Shown one piece after another: positions 16,759-25,629 of a stretch of 64,000 nucleotides of DNA; positions within the stretch are counted from its first letter, which is position 1; each line of letters starts with the position of its first letter. The stretch spans positions 3,740-67,739 of the forward strand of contig DASXOA010000078.1 of NCBI GenBank assembly GCA_036494675.1. Direction: 5' to 3'. A program made the position numbers and the translations under genes. The stretch is from Rugosimonospora sp036494675. Lineage in GTDB: Bacteria > Actinomycetota > Actinomycetes > Mycobacteriales > Micromonosporaceae. The notes beneath the pieces were generated by a model. The model did not search any database, was not told the DNA's origin, and was given only the letters and a program-made list of their open reading frames with translations.

Positions 16759-17236
16759 TGGCGAAAGACCCTGAATCGTCGTTGAGGCGATCCGGTCTTA
16801 CCCACCATCGCGAAAGGGAATCGCGTCATGAGCGATCTCGGCGGTCGTTTCGAGGACCCGTACCGCGAGGTCGCGCAGGCCGTGCCCGGCTCACCCGATC
16901 CGGGCGATGACCGGGTGCGCCGACGCCCGACCGGGAACAGTTCCGCGGGCCGCACCGCGAGCGCACGTTCGGTCGGGACGGGCACGCACCGGACACGCGT
17001 CGCGCACGCACCGCGGCGGGAATCGCCACCGACCGGGGATCATCACGTCATCGCAGGGAGCGAACACCGCCGCGGGCACGATTGCCGCCACGGGCACGAT
17101 TGCCGCCAGGCGCACCATCGCCAGTCATCCACGCCGAACCCCGCGCCCCGGGACGAAAGACGGCATCGGCTGGCAGCCGCCGGCGCCGAGACCGCTCCGG
17201 GATGGGGCGTCGCGGTGCCGGCGGGTGCCCGCGGTA
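16759..17236. other. gene-poor gap between membrane-protein gene and prcA
   Basis: No convincing gene. A plus-strand ATG at 16828 follows AAAGGGA at a good distance, and its first 30 codons (MSDLGGRFEDPYREVAQAVP and onward) look protein-like, but the frame then runs into Arg/His-rich sequence and into antisense prcA. It may be a decayed gene. An 18-base unit CGGGCACGATTGCCGCCA is tandemly duplicated at 17073-17108. Confidence 0.5.
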
Positions 17237-18184
17237 TCAGTCGGTCTCGGTGGCCTGCGGGTCCGGACCGGCGTCCTCGTCGCGCGGCGCGGTGGGCCCG
17301 TCGTCCGACCCGGTCGCCTCGACGCTCGGCGCGGTGGCCTCGGCGTCCGCCTCCGGCGCCCCGGTGGACGCGCCCGACTCGGCCTCCGGTGCCGCCGAGC
17401 CGGCATCGGTCGCGGTCGCCTCGGTGCCCGGCTCCGCCGCCTTCACGTCGTCCCCGCCAGGCTCCCCGGGGGCGGTCGGCTCTTCCGGCACCTCCAGGAG
17501 CGCGGTCAGCGCCTGGTCGGTGAGCCGGCGGAACGCACGACCCCGGCGGCGGCGGTCGAGGATCGCGACCTCCAGCTGCGCGGCGGTCAGCGTGCGGGGT
17601 GCGTTCCCCTCGCCGCCCACACTGCCCAGTGCCTCGACGGCCAGCCGCAGCGCGACCTCCAGGGACATGCCGCCGTCGTGCCGCTGGCGCAGGCCGCCGG
17701 AGATGGACTCCGCCTGGCCGCCCATGGCGACGACGCCCGGCTCGTGCTGGACCGAACCGTCGTACGTGAGCCGGTACAGCTCGTCCTGCTCCGGCGTGGC
17801 GCCGACCTGGGCCACGCAGATCTCCACCTCGAACGGCTTGGACTGCTCGGTGAAGATGGCGCCGAGCATCTGCGCGTAGAAGTTCGCCAGGGCACGACCG
17901 GTGACGTCGCGCCGGTCGTAGGAGTATCCGCGCAGGTCCGCCAGGCGTACCCCGGCGGCGCGCAGGTTCTCGTACTCGTTGTACCGGCCGACGGCCGCGA
18001 ACCCGATCCGGTCGTAGAGCTCGCTCACCTTGTGCAGCGCGGTCGACACGTTCTCCGCCACGAACAGCACGCCGCCCTCGTAGGTGAGCACGACGACGCT
18101 GCGGCCGCGCGCGATGCCCTTGCGCGCGTACTCCGAGCGGTCTCGCATGATCTGCTCAGGCGAGGCGTAGAACTGCATGGCCAC
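17237..18184 (-). CDS. prcA: 20S proteasome alpha subunit
   Basis: PrcA forms the outer gating rings of the 20S core that degrades pupylated proteins. The start region MAMQFYASPEQIMRDRSEYA is the alpha-type gate segment, followed by GRSVVVLTYEGGVLFVAEN and the alpha/beta sandwich to about residue 235. Residues 236-315 form a long acidic Ala/Glu/Asp/Pro/Thr-rich tail, longer and less complex than expected for the fold, likely disordered and facing outward. The GTG at 18184 is preferred because CTCCTC (GAGGAG on this strand) lies ten bases upstream. The ATG at 18178 is the alternative. It follows prcB by 84 bases. Confidence 0.97.
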   Translation of the reverse strand: MAMQFYASPEQIMRDRSEYARKGIARGRSVVVLTYEGGVLFVAENVSTALHKVSELYDRIGFAAVGRYNEYENLRAAGVRLADLRGYSYDRRDVTGRALANFYAQMLGAIFTEQSKPFEVEICVAQVGATPEQDELYRLTYDGSVQHEPGVVAMGGQAESISGGLRQRHDGGMSLEVALRLAVEALGSVGGEGNAPRTLTAAQLEVAILDRRRRGRAFRRLTDQALTALLEVPEEPTAPGEPGGDDVKAAEPGTEATATDAGSAAPEAESGASTGAPEADAEATAPSVEATGSDDGPTAPRDEDAGPDPQATETD

Positions 18185-18268
18185 AGCTGGCGGTCTCCTC
18201 GGTCTCGACGATCGGTGGGGGACGGTTCGGTGCGGGATGGTGCGGTGCGGTACGGGTCAGCGCGGCGC

Positions 18269-19108
18269 TCAGCCGCCGGGGTTCTCCATGCGGCGGGCCA
18301 CCACTGCCTGGGACACCGCCGCGGTCTGCTCGTCGGAGATCCGGCGGGTGCCCTCGGCACTGGCCGTCATCACGACCGGGAAGATGCGGCGGGTCAGGTC
18401 CGGGCCACCCGTCGCGGTGTCGTCGTCGGCCGCGTCGTAGAGCGCCTCCACCGCGAGGGTGATCGCCTCCTCCACGTCCAGGCCGGGCCGGTACCGCTTC
18501 TTCAGAGCCGCCTTGGCGAACAGCGACCCCGAGCCGATCCCGTCGTAGCCACGCTCCTCGTAGACGCCGCCGGCCACGTCGAAGCTGAAAATCCGGCCCG
18601 CCCGGCCCGGTTCGGCGGCGTCCAGGTCGTACCCGGCGAACAGCGGGATCACCGCGAGCCCCTGCAGCGCGGCGCCGAGGTTGTTACGGATCATCGTGGC
18701 CAGGCGGTTGGCCTTGCCGTCGATCGAGAGCATCGCGCCCTCGATCTTCTCGTAGTGCTCCAGCTCCACCTGGAACAGCCGCATCAGCTCGATCCCGACG
18801 CCGGCCGTCCCGGCGATGCCGACCAGCGAGAACTCGTCGGCCGCATGGACCTTCTCGATGTCCCGGCTGGCGATGAGGTTGCCCATCGTGGCCCGCCGGT
18901 CGCCGGCCATCAGCACGCCTTCGGCGCAGGTGATCGCGATGATCGTGGTGGCGTGTGGGGCGATGTCGGCGCTGATCCCCGCCGGCAGCGGCCTGCGGCC
19001 GGGCAGCAACTCCGGCGCGGCGGCACCCAGAAACTCGCTGAACGACGAGAGGCCGGGCGCGGTGAACGCCGCCGGTAGCCGCCAGGATGGATCAAGACCC
19101 GCTGCCAC
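18269..19108 (-). CDS. prcB: 20S proteasome beta subunit
   Basis: The proteolytic subunit of the 20S core. A propeptide of about 53 residues (LSSFSEFLGAAAPELLPG is typical) precedes the catalytic N-terminal threonine, Thr54 in PHATTIIAI. The Asp/Lys/Ser partners are recognisable in MAGDRRAT, DIEKV and YDGIGSGS. The residue before Thr is Ala, where the mycobacterial protein has Gly, which should still allow autocleavage. The start is a GTG at 19108 with AAGGGAAC upstream. It lies between pup and prcA on the same strand, the standard order dop-pup-prcB-prcA. Confidence 0.97.
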   Translation of the reverse strand: MAAGLDPSWRLPAAFTAPGLSSFSEFLGAAAPELLPGRRPLPAGISADIAPHATTIIAITCAEGVLMAGDRRATMGNLIASRDIEKVHAADEFSLVGIAGTAGVGIELMRLFQVELEHYEKIEGAMLSIDGKANRLATMIRNNLGAALQGLAVIPLFAGYDLDAAEPGRAGRIFSFDVAGGVYEERGYDGIGSGSLFAKAALKKRYRPGLDVEEAITLAVEALYDAADDDTATGGPDLTRRIFPVVMTASAEGTRRISDEQTAAVSQAVVARRMENPGG

Positions 19109-19240
19109 GTGTGTTCCCTTCAGGTACGCGATCAGACTGCCGCTGCGCCATCGACATCCGCGACGGCGAGTTCACCGTTGCCACCGCGGCCGCCCCGAGG
19201 AGATGGGACCCGTTGAGAGTACAGTCCCGATGATCCGGTG

Positions 19241-19459
19241 CTACTGGCCGCCCTTCTGGACGTATCCGCGCACGAACTCCTCGGCGTTTTCTTCCAGCAC
19301 CGAGTCAATCTCGTCGAGCAGGTCGTCGACGTCCTCGGTCAGCTTTTCCTGCCTCTCGGCGACCTCTGGGTCGACCGCCGGCGCCCCGGCGTCGTCGACT
19401 TCCTCGTCGCGCCGGCTGCGACCCGACTGCGACTGTCCGCCCGTGTCCCGGGTTGCCAT
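19241..19459 (-). CDS. pup: prokaryotic ubiquitin-like protein Pup
   Basis: 72 residues, Gly/Arg/Asp-rich at the N-terminus and Asp/Glu-rich thereafter. The region VAERQEKLTEDVDDLLDEID is the helix that engages the Arc/Mpa coiled coils. The C-terminus VQKGGQ ends in Gln, so Dop must deamidate it to Glu before PafA can attach it. The ATG at 19459 has a perfect AGGAGG seven bases upstream, which settles the start against longer in-frame options. Upstream of prcB by 132 bases. Confidence 0.98.
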   Translation of the reverse strand: MATRDTGGQSQSGRSRRDEEVDDAGAPAVDPEVAERQEKLTEDVDDLLDEIDSVLEENAEEFVRGYVQKGGQ

Positions 19460-19780
19460 CGTTGCCTCCTGCTTGCTGCGCGGCCCCGCCTGCGTGCCCT
19501 GTGCGACCAACTTACCGCGCCCGTCGACCCCGGTCCCACCGACGCGACGTCCCGCCGCCCGCCACGCGGGGCCGCTGACCTGCCCGGTGGGGCCGGCGGT
19601 TTCGCCCATGGCGTAACGTTCGCGCCGCGTCCGGGGCGCCGGGATGCGGCGCCGGCGGTGGTCGCGCCGGTCCGGCAGCGGTGGACGGTCGACAGCCCCA
19701 CGGGACGGGGCACGGCGGTCCGGTGGGGGCACCGGGCGGAACTCAGGGCTCGTGGGGGCCGGCGGTGGCGGGCAGCGGAC
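19460..19780. other. gap between dop and pup
   Basis: 321 bases without a supported gene. An ATG-led frame in phase with pup (from about 19612, minus strand) would extend Pup with Gly/Ala-rich sequence, but the strong AGGAGG in front of the real start argues against it. The gap probably carries the pup promoter. Confidence 0.6.
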
Positions 19781-21289
19781 TCAGGGCCCGGTGAGGGCCT
19801 CCAGGAGGTCCTTCGCGCTCGGGCAGCGGTCGAACAGGGCGCCGACGTGCGCCTTCGTGCCACGCAACGGCTCCATCATCGGTACCCGTACCAGCGACTC
19901 CCGGCCGACATCGAAGATCACCGAGTCCCAGCTCGCCGCGACCACCTCGGACGCGTACTGCGCCAGGCACCGCCCGCGGAAGTAGGCCCGGGTGTCCTCC
20001 GGCGGCTCGGTCATCGCCTCACGGACCTGCTCGGGGGTGAACAGCGTCTTCATCGACCCCCGCGCCACCAGCCGGTGGTAGAGGCCCTTCTCCGGCCGGA
20101 CATCGGAGTACTGGAGGTCGACCAGTTGCAGCTTGGGCGAGCCCCAGGCCAGGCTCTCCCGGTCCCGGTACCCTTCGAGCAGGCGCAGCTTGGCGACCCA
20201 GTCCAACTCGTCGGCACACGACATCGGGTCCCGGCCGAGCCGGTCCAGAACGGACTCCCACCGGCGCAGCACGTCGGTGGTCTGCTCGTCGCTGCCCCGG
20301 TTGTCCACGAAGGCCTGGGCCCGCTCCAGGAACGCCCACTGCAGATCGAGGGCGGTGAGCCGGCGGCCATCCCGCAGCTTGATCCGGTAGGTGAGGCTCG
20401 GGTCGTGGCTGACCTGCTTCAACTCGCCGACCGGATCGGTGATGCCCAGGTCGGCGGTCAGCGCCTTCTCCTCGATCATCTCCAGGATCAGCGAGGTCGT
20501 GCCGACCTTGAGGTACGTGGAGATCTCCGACAGGTTCGCGTCCCCGATGATCACATGGAGCCGCCGGTACTTGTCGGCATCCGCGTGCGGTTCGTCCCGA
20601 GTGTTGATGATCGGCCGCTTCAGGGTGGTCTCCAGGCCGACCTCGACCTCGAAGAAGTCGGCGCGCTGGGAGATCTGGAAGCCGGCGGTCGAGCCGTCCT
20701 GCCCGATGCCGACCCGGCCCGCCCCGCAGACGATCTGCCGGGTCACGAAGAACGGGGTCAGGAACTGCACGATGTCGGCGAACGGGGTCTGCCGGCGCAT
20801 CAGGTAGTTCTCGTGAGCGCCGTAGCTGGCGCCCTTGTTGTCGGTGTTGTTCTTGTACAGGTGGATCGGCGCGCTGCCCGGGATCGTCGCGGCCCGGCGG
20901 GCGGCCTCGGCCATCACCCGCTCCCCCGCCTTGTCCCAGAGCACGATGTCGCGCGGGCTGGTCACCTCGGGCGTCGAATACTCCGGGTGGGCATGGTCGA
21001 CGTAGAGCCGAGCACCGTTGGTGAGGATGACGTTGGCCAGCCCGAGATCCTCGTCGGCCAACGCCTCGGAGGGGTCGTAGAGCGCGCCGGAGTAGGTGAA
21101 GCCGCGCGCGTCACGCAGCGGCGACTCCTCCTCGTAGTCCCACCGGGCCCGTCCGTTGCGCGACAACTCCGGCCGCGCGCCGTAGGCATTCACGATCTGA
21201 GACGAGGTCACCATCGGGTTGGCACCCGGCTGGCCCGGCACGGAGATGCCGTACTCGATCTCGGTACCCATCACCCGGTGTACACCCAT
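19781..21289 (-). CDS. dop: Pup deamidase/depupylase Dop
   Basis: Dop converts the Pup C-terminal Gln to Glu and also removes Pup from substrates. 502 residues, homologous to PafA. The N-terminus MGVHRVMGTEIEYGIS contains metal ligand Glu10. Residues about 48-83 form the Dop-specific loop absent from PafA, and LYVDHAHPEYSTPE carries the catalytic Asp98. KNNTDNKGASYGAHENY parallels PafA. An ATG start six bases after TAGGCT suggests a leaderless message. Upstream of pup on the same strand. Confidence 0.97.
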   Translation of the reverse strand: MGVHRVMGTEIEYGISVPGQPGANPMVTSSQIVNAYGARPELSRNGRARWDYEEESPLRDARGFTYSGALYDPSEALADEDLGLANVILTNGARLYVDHAHPEYSTPEVTSPRDIVLWDKAGERVMAEAARRAATIPGSAPIHLYKNNTDNKGASYGAHENYLMRRQTPFADIVQFLTPFFVTRQIVCGAGRVGIGQDGSTAGFQISQRADFFEVEVGLETTLKRPIINTRDEPHADADKYRRLHVIIGDANLSEISTYLKVGTTSLILEMIEEKALTADLGITDPVGELKQVSHDPSLTYRIKLRDGRRLTALDLQWAFLERAQAFVDNRGSDEQTTDVLRRWESVLDRLGRDPMSCADELDWVAKLRLLEGYRDRESLAWGSPKLQLVDLQYSDVRPEKGLYHRLVARGSMKTLFTPEQVREAMTEPPEDTRAYFRGRCLAQYASEVVAASWDSVIFDVGRESLVRVPMMEPLRGTKAHVGALFDRCPSAKDLLEALTGP

Positions 21290-21295
21290 GCCCTG

Positions 21296-21301
21296 AGCCT
21301 A
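21296..21301 (-). promoter_or_regulatory. -10 box of dop, leaderless
   Basis: TAGGCT on the minus strand ends six bases before the dop ATG at 21289. No ribosome binding site is present. Confidence 0.55.
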
Positions 21302-21379
21302 GTCGAGCCATGCCCGAAGGTCGTCGGCGCGCGGGGTCACATATCGGGGAAGTCCTCCGGTGTTGGCACGTCCGCCGGT

Positions 21380-21925
21380 CTAGCGGCGAAACGCCCAGTA
21401 CTTGCTCATCTGATAGTTGATGATCGGTGACACCACAATGATGATCGCCTGGGCGAGGAGCACCGGTACGTGGCCCAACTCGATCAGCAACGGCAGGCCC
21501 ACGAACGAGAACCCGAGCGCCCACAGGCACACCACGTAAAAGCGCAGGAACCCGGGCACCCACGGGCCGGTGGTCCGGAAGACGAAGCGGCGGTACAGCG
21601 GGTAGGTCAGCATGCCGTTGAGGAAGTTCGCGATCACCGCCATCACCAGGTACGGGATGTGGCCCTTCGAGAACAGCCAACCACCGGAGAAGATCCCGTA
21701 GTACACGACCGACGAGATGCCACCGACGATGATGTAGCGGATCCGCCGGTCGGCGGCCAGTGCCTTCACGAGCCCCACGAGAGAGCGCGGCCGCGCGGAA
21801 TTCTCTCCGGGCGCAGTGCCGTCGCCGAGGTTCCCGGCCGGAACGGTGCCATCGACCGGAGCGGTGTTCTGGACCGGCACAGTGTCTTGGACCGGCACGG
21901 TGGCCGGTCGACGCAGGTCAGTCAC
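21380..21925 (-). CDS. GtrA family membrane protein
   Basis: 181 residues: a repetitive N-terminal tail (VPVQDTVPVQNTAPVDGTVP) followed by a GtrA domain of four membrane helices (about 63-180) beginning RYIIVGGISSVVYYG and ending YQMSKYWAFRR, both typical of the family. GtrA proteins are thought to flip polyprenyl-phosphate sugars. A GtrB-like glycosyltransferase is encoded 4 kb upstream on the same strand. Its start overlaps the stop of the aminotransferase gene by eight bases. The tail is coded by 18-base tandem repeats (21846-21899). Confidence 0.88.
   Translation of the reverse strand: MTDLRRPATVPVQDTVPVQNTAPVDGTVPAGNLGDGTAPGENSARPRSLVGLVKALAADRRIRYIIVGGISSVVYYGIFSGGWLFSKGHIPYLVMAVIANFLNGMLTYPLYRRFVFRTTGPWVPGFLRFYVVCLWALGFSFVGLPLLIELGHVPVLLAQAIIIVVSPIINYQMSKYWAFRR
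21846..21899 (-). repeat. three 18-base tandem repeats in the gtrA-like gene
   Basis: Units at 21846-21863 (diverged), 21864-21881 and 21882-21899. The last two are near-identical around TTGGACCGGCAC/CTGGACCGGCAC. They encode a hexapeptide repeat of the form D/NTVPVQ before the first helix. Confidence 0.85.
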
Positions 21926-23075
21926 GGGTCTGGTAGTCCATCACCGAGTCGATGATGTAGTCGAGGTCGCCGTCCGACAGGCCGGCGAACATCGGCAGCC
22001 GGATCAGCCGGTCCGCGACGTCCTCGGTCACCGGGCAGCCCTCCGGTCCCACCCGCCCGTACTTGACGCCGGCGGGAGCCAGGTGCAGCGGCTGGTAGTG
22101 GAAGGTCCCGGTCACCGCCCGGGAGGCCAGGTGCTTGAGCAGCGCCTGGCGGCTCTCCAGGTCGGGCATCAGGAAGTAGTAGAGATGGGCCGGGTGGACC
22201 CGGTCCTCGGGCACCGTCGGCGCGACCGCGCCGTTCTCGGCCGCCCAGCCGGCGAGCCGGTCGTGGTACGCGTTCCACACCCGCATCCGCCGCCGCTGGA
22301 TGTCCTCGAACGCCTCCAACTGGCCGGTCAGGTACGCGGCGAGCAGGTCGGAGGGCAGGAAGCTCGACCCGATGTCCATCCAGCGGTACTTGTCCACCAT
22401 GCCGCGGAAGAACTGGCTCCGGTTGGTCCCCTTTTCCCGGATCACCTCGGCGCGCTCGACGAAGCGGGAGTCGTTGAAGACCAGGGCCCCGCCCTCGCCA
22501 CACTGCACGTTCTTCGTCTCGTGGAAGCTCTGCGTGGCCATCGCACCGATCGAGCCCAGCTTGCGCCCCCGGTAGGTGCCGCCGATGCCGTGCGCGTTGT
22601 CCTCGATGACGACCAGGCCGTGCCGGGCGGCGATGTCGGTGATGGTGTCCATCTCGCAGGCCACGCCGGCGTAGTGCACCACCACGATCGCCTTGGTGCG
22701 CGGCGTGATCGCCGCCTCCACCTGCCGCTCGTCGAGGTTGAGCGTGTCCGGACGGCAGTCCACGAACACCGGGACCGCGCCGCGCAGCGCGTACGCGTTG
22801 GCCGTGGAGCAGAAGGTGAACGACGGCACGATCACCTCGTCGCCCGGGCCGAGGTCGAGCAGGATCGCCGACATGTCCAACGCGTGCGTGCAGGACGTCG
22901 TCAGCAGGGCGGAACGGGCGCCGACGAGCGACGTCAGCAGGGCGGTCGCCCGCTTGGTGAACGGGCCGTCACCGGCCAGTGGCCCTGACGTCATCGCCTG
23001 CTGCACATACCTGGTCTCGTTGCCGGCGAGGAACGTGCGGTTGAAAGGGATCGCCGGGCGAGTCGATGCGGTCAC
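21918..23075 (-). CDS. wecE: dTDP-4-amino-4,6-dideoxygalactose transaminase-like (WecE/RffA family)
   Basis: PLP-dependent sugar aminotransferase of 385 residues. It closely follows E. coli WecE in memory comparison: IPFNRTFLAGNE, MTSGPLAGDGPFT, VHYAGVACEMDTI, SFHETKN with the PLP lysine Lys188, and IREKGTNRSQFFRG. WecE converts dTDP-4-keto-6-deoxyglucose to dTDP-4-amino-4,6-dideoxy-D-galactose using glutamate. Its substrate is made here by RmlA/RmlB, so the locus forks from one intermediate to rhamnose and to an aminosugar. A related dTDP-ketosugar 4-aminotransferase specificity is possible. The start is a GTG at 23075. Confidence 0.9.
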   Translation of the reverse strand: MTASTRPAIPFNRTFLAGNETRYVQQAMTSGPLAGDGPFTKRATALLTSLVGARSALLTTSCTHALDMSAILLDLGPGDEVIVPSFTFCSTANAYALRGAVPVFVDCRPDTLNLDERQVEAAITPRTKAIVVVHYAGVACEMDTITDIAARHGLVVIEDNAHGIGGTYRGRKLGSIGAMATQSFHETKNVQCGEGGALVFNDSRFVERAEVIREKGTNRSQFFRGMVDKYRWMDIGSSFLPSDLLAAYLTGQLEAFEDIQRRRMRVWNAYHDRLAGWAAENGAVAPTVPEDRVHPAHLYYFLMPDLESRQALLKHLASRAVTGTFHYQPLHLAPAGVKYGRVGPEGCPVTEDVADRLIRLPMFAGLSDGDLDYIIDSVMDYQTRD

Positions 23076-23162
23076 GGGGGGGCAACCTACCTATCTTCGA
23101 GCGAGCGCCTGCGGATGCTACCACTGAAGCAATCATCTTGTCCGATCCCTGACACTGGCACC

Positions 23163-25556
23163 TCATCCGCCAGCCGGCGGGATCTGGTAGACCGCACAGT
23201 CGCCGGACCTGAACCGCAGCGTGGCGAACTCGCCCAGGTCCGCGGAGTACGGAGTCTGCGTGTCGTCCACGAACAGCCACGTCACGCCGTACCGGTCGCG
23301 CAGCAGGTCGATCGTCTGCGCCGACGGTGTCGCGAAGGCGGCGTCGTTGTCGGCCAGCACCTGGGGCTTCCAGTACGGCACGACGATGTCCCCGACATGC
23401 TGGAGCACGGCCCGCTCGTGCGCGGTCGTGGTGAAGCCCCAACCTTCGACGAGCATCTGCCGCTCGCTGTAGGCCGACATGGAGAAGTGCAGGTCGGTGC
23501 AGTCACCGCTGCGGTACAGCCGCAGGCAGTGGGCGTTGGTGGCGACCAGAGCGTCGGGGTCCGAGTGGTCGCGCAGCCAGCGGCCGGCCTCCAGGGTGCC
23601 CTTGCTGACCAGCGGGGTGCCGGCCACCACGTCGCGCCAGCCGCTGCTCCTCGACTCGCGGACGATCCGGGTGTAGTCGCTGAACGCGGTGCTCAGCCCG
23701 AACCCGGCGAGCAGCGCGATGATCAACGCGTGGCTGATCCCCTTCATCGCCGGTACCCTGCGCCGGACCAGCCACACGATGACGACCGCCGCCACCGCGA
23801 CGACCACGGTCAGCGCGTACGGCCACAGCAGCGCGACCGCCAGGTGCTTCGCGCTGCCGGTCGTCCGGATGGTCGGCACCCGGCTGCTGCCCAGGTGCCG
23901 GATGACCAGCACCGAGGCCGCACCGACCGCGGCCGCCCCGACCAGCGCGACACCGTCGCGGCGGCGCAGCCGGCCGTCGCGCAGTACGGCGACCAGCCCA
24001 CCCACCGCGGCAAGCGCCAGGAACGGCCGGACCGACTCGATGAAGTACATCTGGGCGTCCCCGGCCTGACCGGTCAGCGCCGTGCCGCCCATGCCGGCGA
24101 TCCCCATGCCGAGCAGCAGCAGGATGTCGGTGTCGAACAGCCGGCGGCGGCGGACCAGGCCGCTGATGCCCGACCAGATGCACAGCCAGCACCACGCGGA
24201 GATCATCGCGAGCACGAGCAGGCGCGACATCCTCGGGTCGTGGGTGAAGCCGGTGGTCGAGCCGATCCCGGACGTCTGCTCGGTGAACAGCGGGGTGAGC
24301 TGCAGGCCCTGGCTGGCGTCGCCCAGCAGCACAAACTGCGCGAAAAGCTCGAAGACCAGCACGACGCCCGTGATCACCAACGCCGGGCGGTGCCAGCCGC
24401 GCCGGGTCACCAGGTTGCCGGCGATCACGACGAGCAGCCCGGCCAGCAACAGCGGGATGTAGGTCGCCTTGCCGCCCATCACCGCGCCGAGCATCAGCAC
24501 GAGAGCGATCCAGCGCCGCTTGTCGCGGTGCTGGCCGCGCAGCAGGTCGACGACGAGCAGCACGACGGGCAGGAACAGCATCGCGCCGAACGTCTGGGTC
24601 GGGCTGGTGAACGACGTCAGGCGCAGCGAGCCCCCGTCGTCGATGCCGTTGAACGCCAGGTTGGTGTAGAAGCCGCTGAGCTGCCAGCGGTACGGGTCGA
24701 TGGCGAGCACGAACATGCTGATGACGACCGCGGCCGGGCCGGTCCACCAGTGCCCGAACAGCTTGCGGGCCAGCAAGGCGAGCAGGATCGCCGAGGCCAC
24801 GAACATCGGCAGCAGGGACAGCCGCAGCAGCAGCACCAGCGGCTCGATCCCGGTGACCCAACTGGTCGCGGCCATGTCCGCGTAGACGAACCAGTGGTAG
24901 TACAGCGGCTCGCCGTGCACCCACGGGATCGACATCGGCATGTGGTGCTTGGCCTCGCCGACCAGCGCCAGGTGGAAGGTCGAGTCGGTGTCCGGAGTCG
25001 AGTTGTACGGCCAGGTCAGCCCGTACCGCCGGAAGAACTTGAAGGCGAAGACGACGAGCAGGCCGGCGGTACCCGCCATCGACCATGCCCACAGCAGCGG
25101 CGGCCGCTCGCGGTCCGGCGACGAGCGCCAGTACCGGCGCAGGCCCGGCACGGCCAGGAAGACGACGATCGTGGCGACCGGCCAGACGAGGACCAGCAGT
25201 GGTGCCCCGACCGCCCGGGCCGGAATGTAGGCGAACACCTCACCGGCGTAGCCGAGGGCGGTGCCGCACGCCACGTCGGCGACGAACGAGCCGGGCCCAC
25301 GGTACAGCAGCCGCCAGACCAGCGTGCCGGGCAGGATCACGCCGAGGCCGAGGTAGCCGCCGAACGCGGCGGTGCTGGTGAACGGCACGCCGTAGAACCG
25401 CAGCGCGACGACGGTGAACGCGACGACCAGCACCGCTGGCAGCCAGCCGCTGCCGGCGATCCGCCGCACGACCGACCGTCCCGGCGATCCGCCCGGCGCA
25501 CGGGCGGGCCGGACGTCGGGGGCCACCGCCGCGAGTCCGTCCGTCGTTGCCGTCAT
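23163..25556 (-). CDS. large polytopic membrane protein, GT-C-like (pair C, copy 1)
   Basis: 797 residues, about 14-16 membrane helices (residues 35-640) and a soluble C-terminal domain of about 160 residues. Motifs after the fifth or sixth helix, HLALVGEAKHHMPMSIPW and YYHWFVYADMAATSWVTGIE, and C-terminal WLRDHSDPDALVATNAHC and SAYSERQMLVEGWGF, recur almost unchanged in the protein at 29539-31941. The layout (polytopic core plus extracytoplasmic domain) resembles large GT-C transferases, and the specific family is not recognised. The ATG at 25556 is chosen because GGGGGAG lies just upstream. Longer frames begin in non-coding-like sequence. Confidence 0.75.
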   Translation of the reverse strand: MTATTDGLAAVAPDVRPARAPGGSPGRSVVRRIAGSGWLPAVLVVAFTVVALRFYGVPFTSTAAFGGYLGLGVILPGTLVWRLLYRGPGSFVADVACGTALGYAGEVFAYIPARAVGAPLLVLVWPVATIVVFLAVPGLRRYWRSSPDRERPPLLWAWSMAGTAGLLVVFAFKFFRRYGLTWPYNSTPDTDSTFHLALVGEAKHHMPMSIPWVHGEPLYYHWFVYADMAATSWVTGIEPLVLLLRLSLLPMFVASAILLALLARKLFGHWWTGPAAVVISMFVLAIDPYRWQLSGFYTNLAFNGIDDGGSLRLTSFTSPTQTFGAMLFLPVVLLVVDLLRGQHRDKRRWIALVLMLGAVMGGKATYIPLLLAGLLVVIAGNLVTRRGWHRPALVITGVVLVFELFAQFVLLGDASQGLQLTPLFTEQTSGIGSTTGFTHDPRMSRLLVLAMISAWCWLCIWSGISGLVRRRRLFDTDILLLLGMGIAGMGGTALTGQAGDAQMYFIESVRPFLALAAVGGLVAVLRDGRLRRRDGVALVGAAAVGAASVLVIRHLGSSRVPTIRTTGSAKHLAVALLWPYALTVVVAVAAVVIVWLVRRRVPAMKGISHALIIALLAGFGLSTAFSDYTRIVRESRSSGWRDVVAGTPLVSKGTLEAGRWLRDHSDPDALVATNAHCLRLYRSGDCTDLHFSMSAYSERQMLVEGWGFTTTAHERAVLQHVGDIVVPYWKPQVLADNDAAFATPSAQTIDLLRDRYGVTWLFVDDTQTPYSADLGEFATLRFRSGDCAVYQIPPAGG

Positions 25557-25629
25557 GCTCTCCCCCGATGGGCGCGCCGCGAGGACCGGGTTCGGCCCGA
25601 CCCACGGACGGTACCGGGCATCGTCACGA

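Noticed and set aside
19241..19732. 163-codon frame that would extend Pup at its N-terminus
   Set aside because: A perfect AGGAGG seven bases before the ATG at 19459 gives the standard 72-residue Pup.
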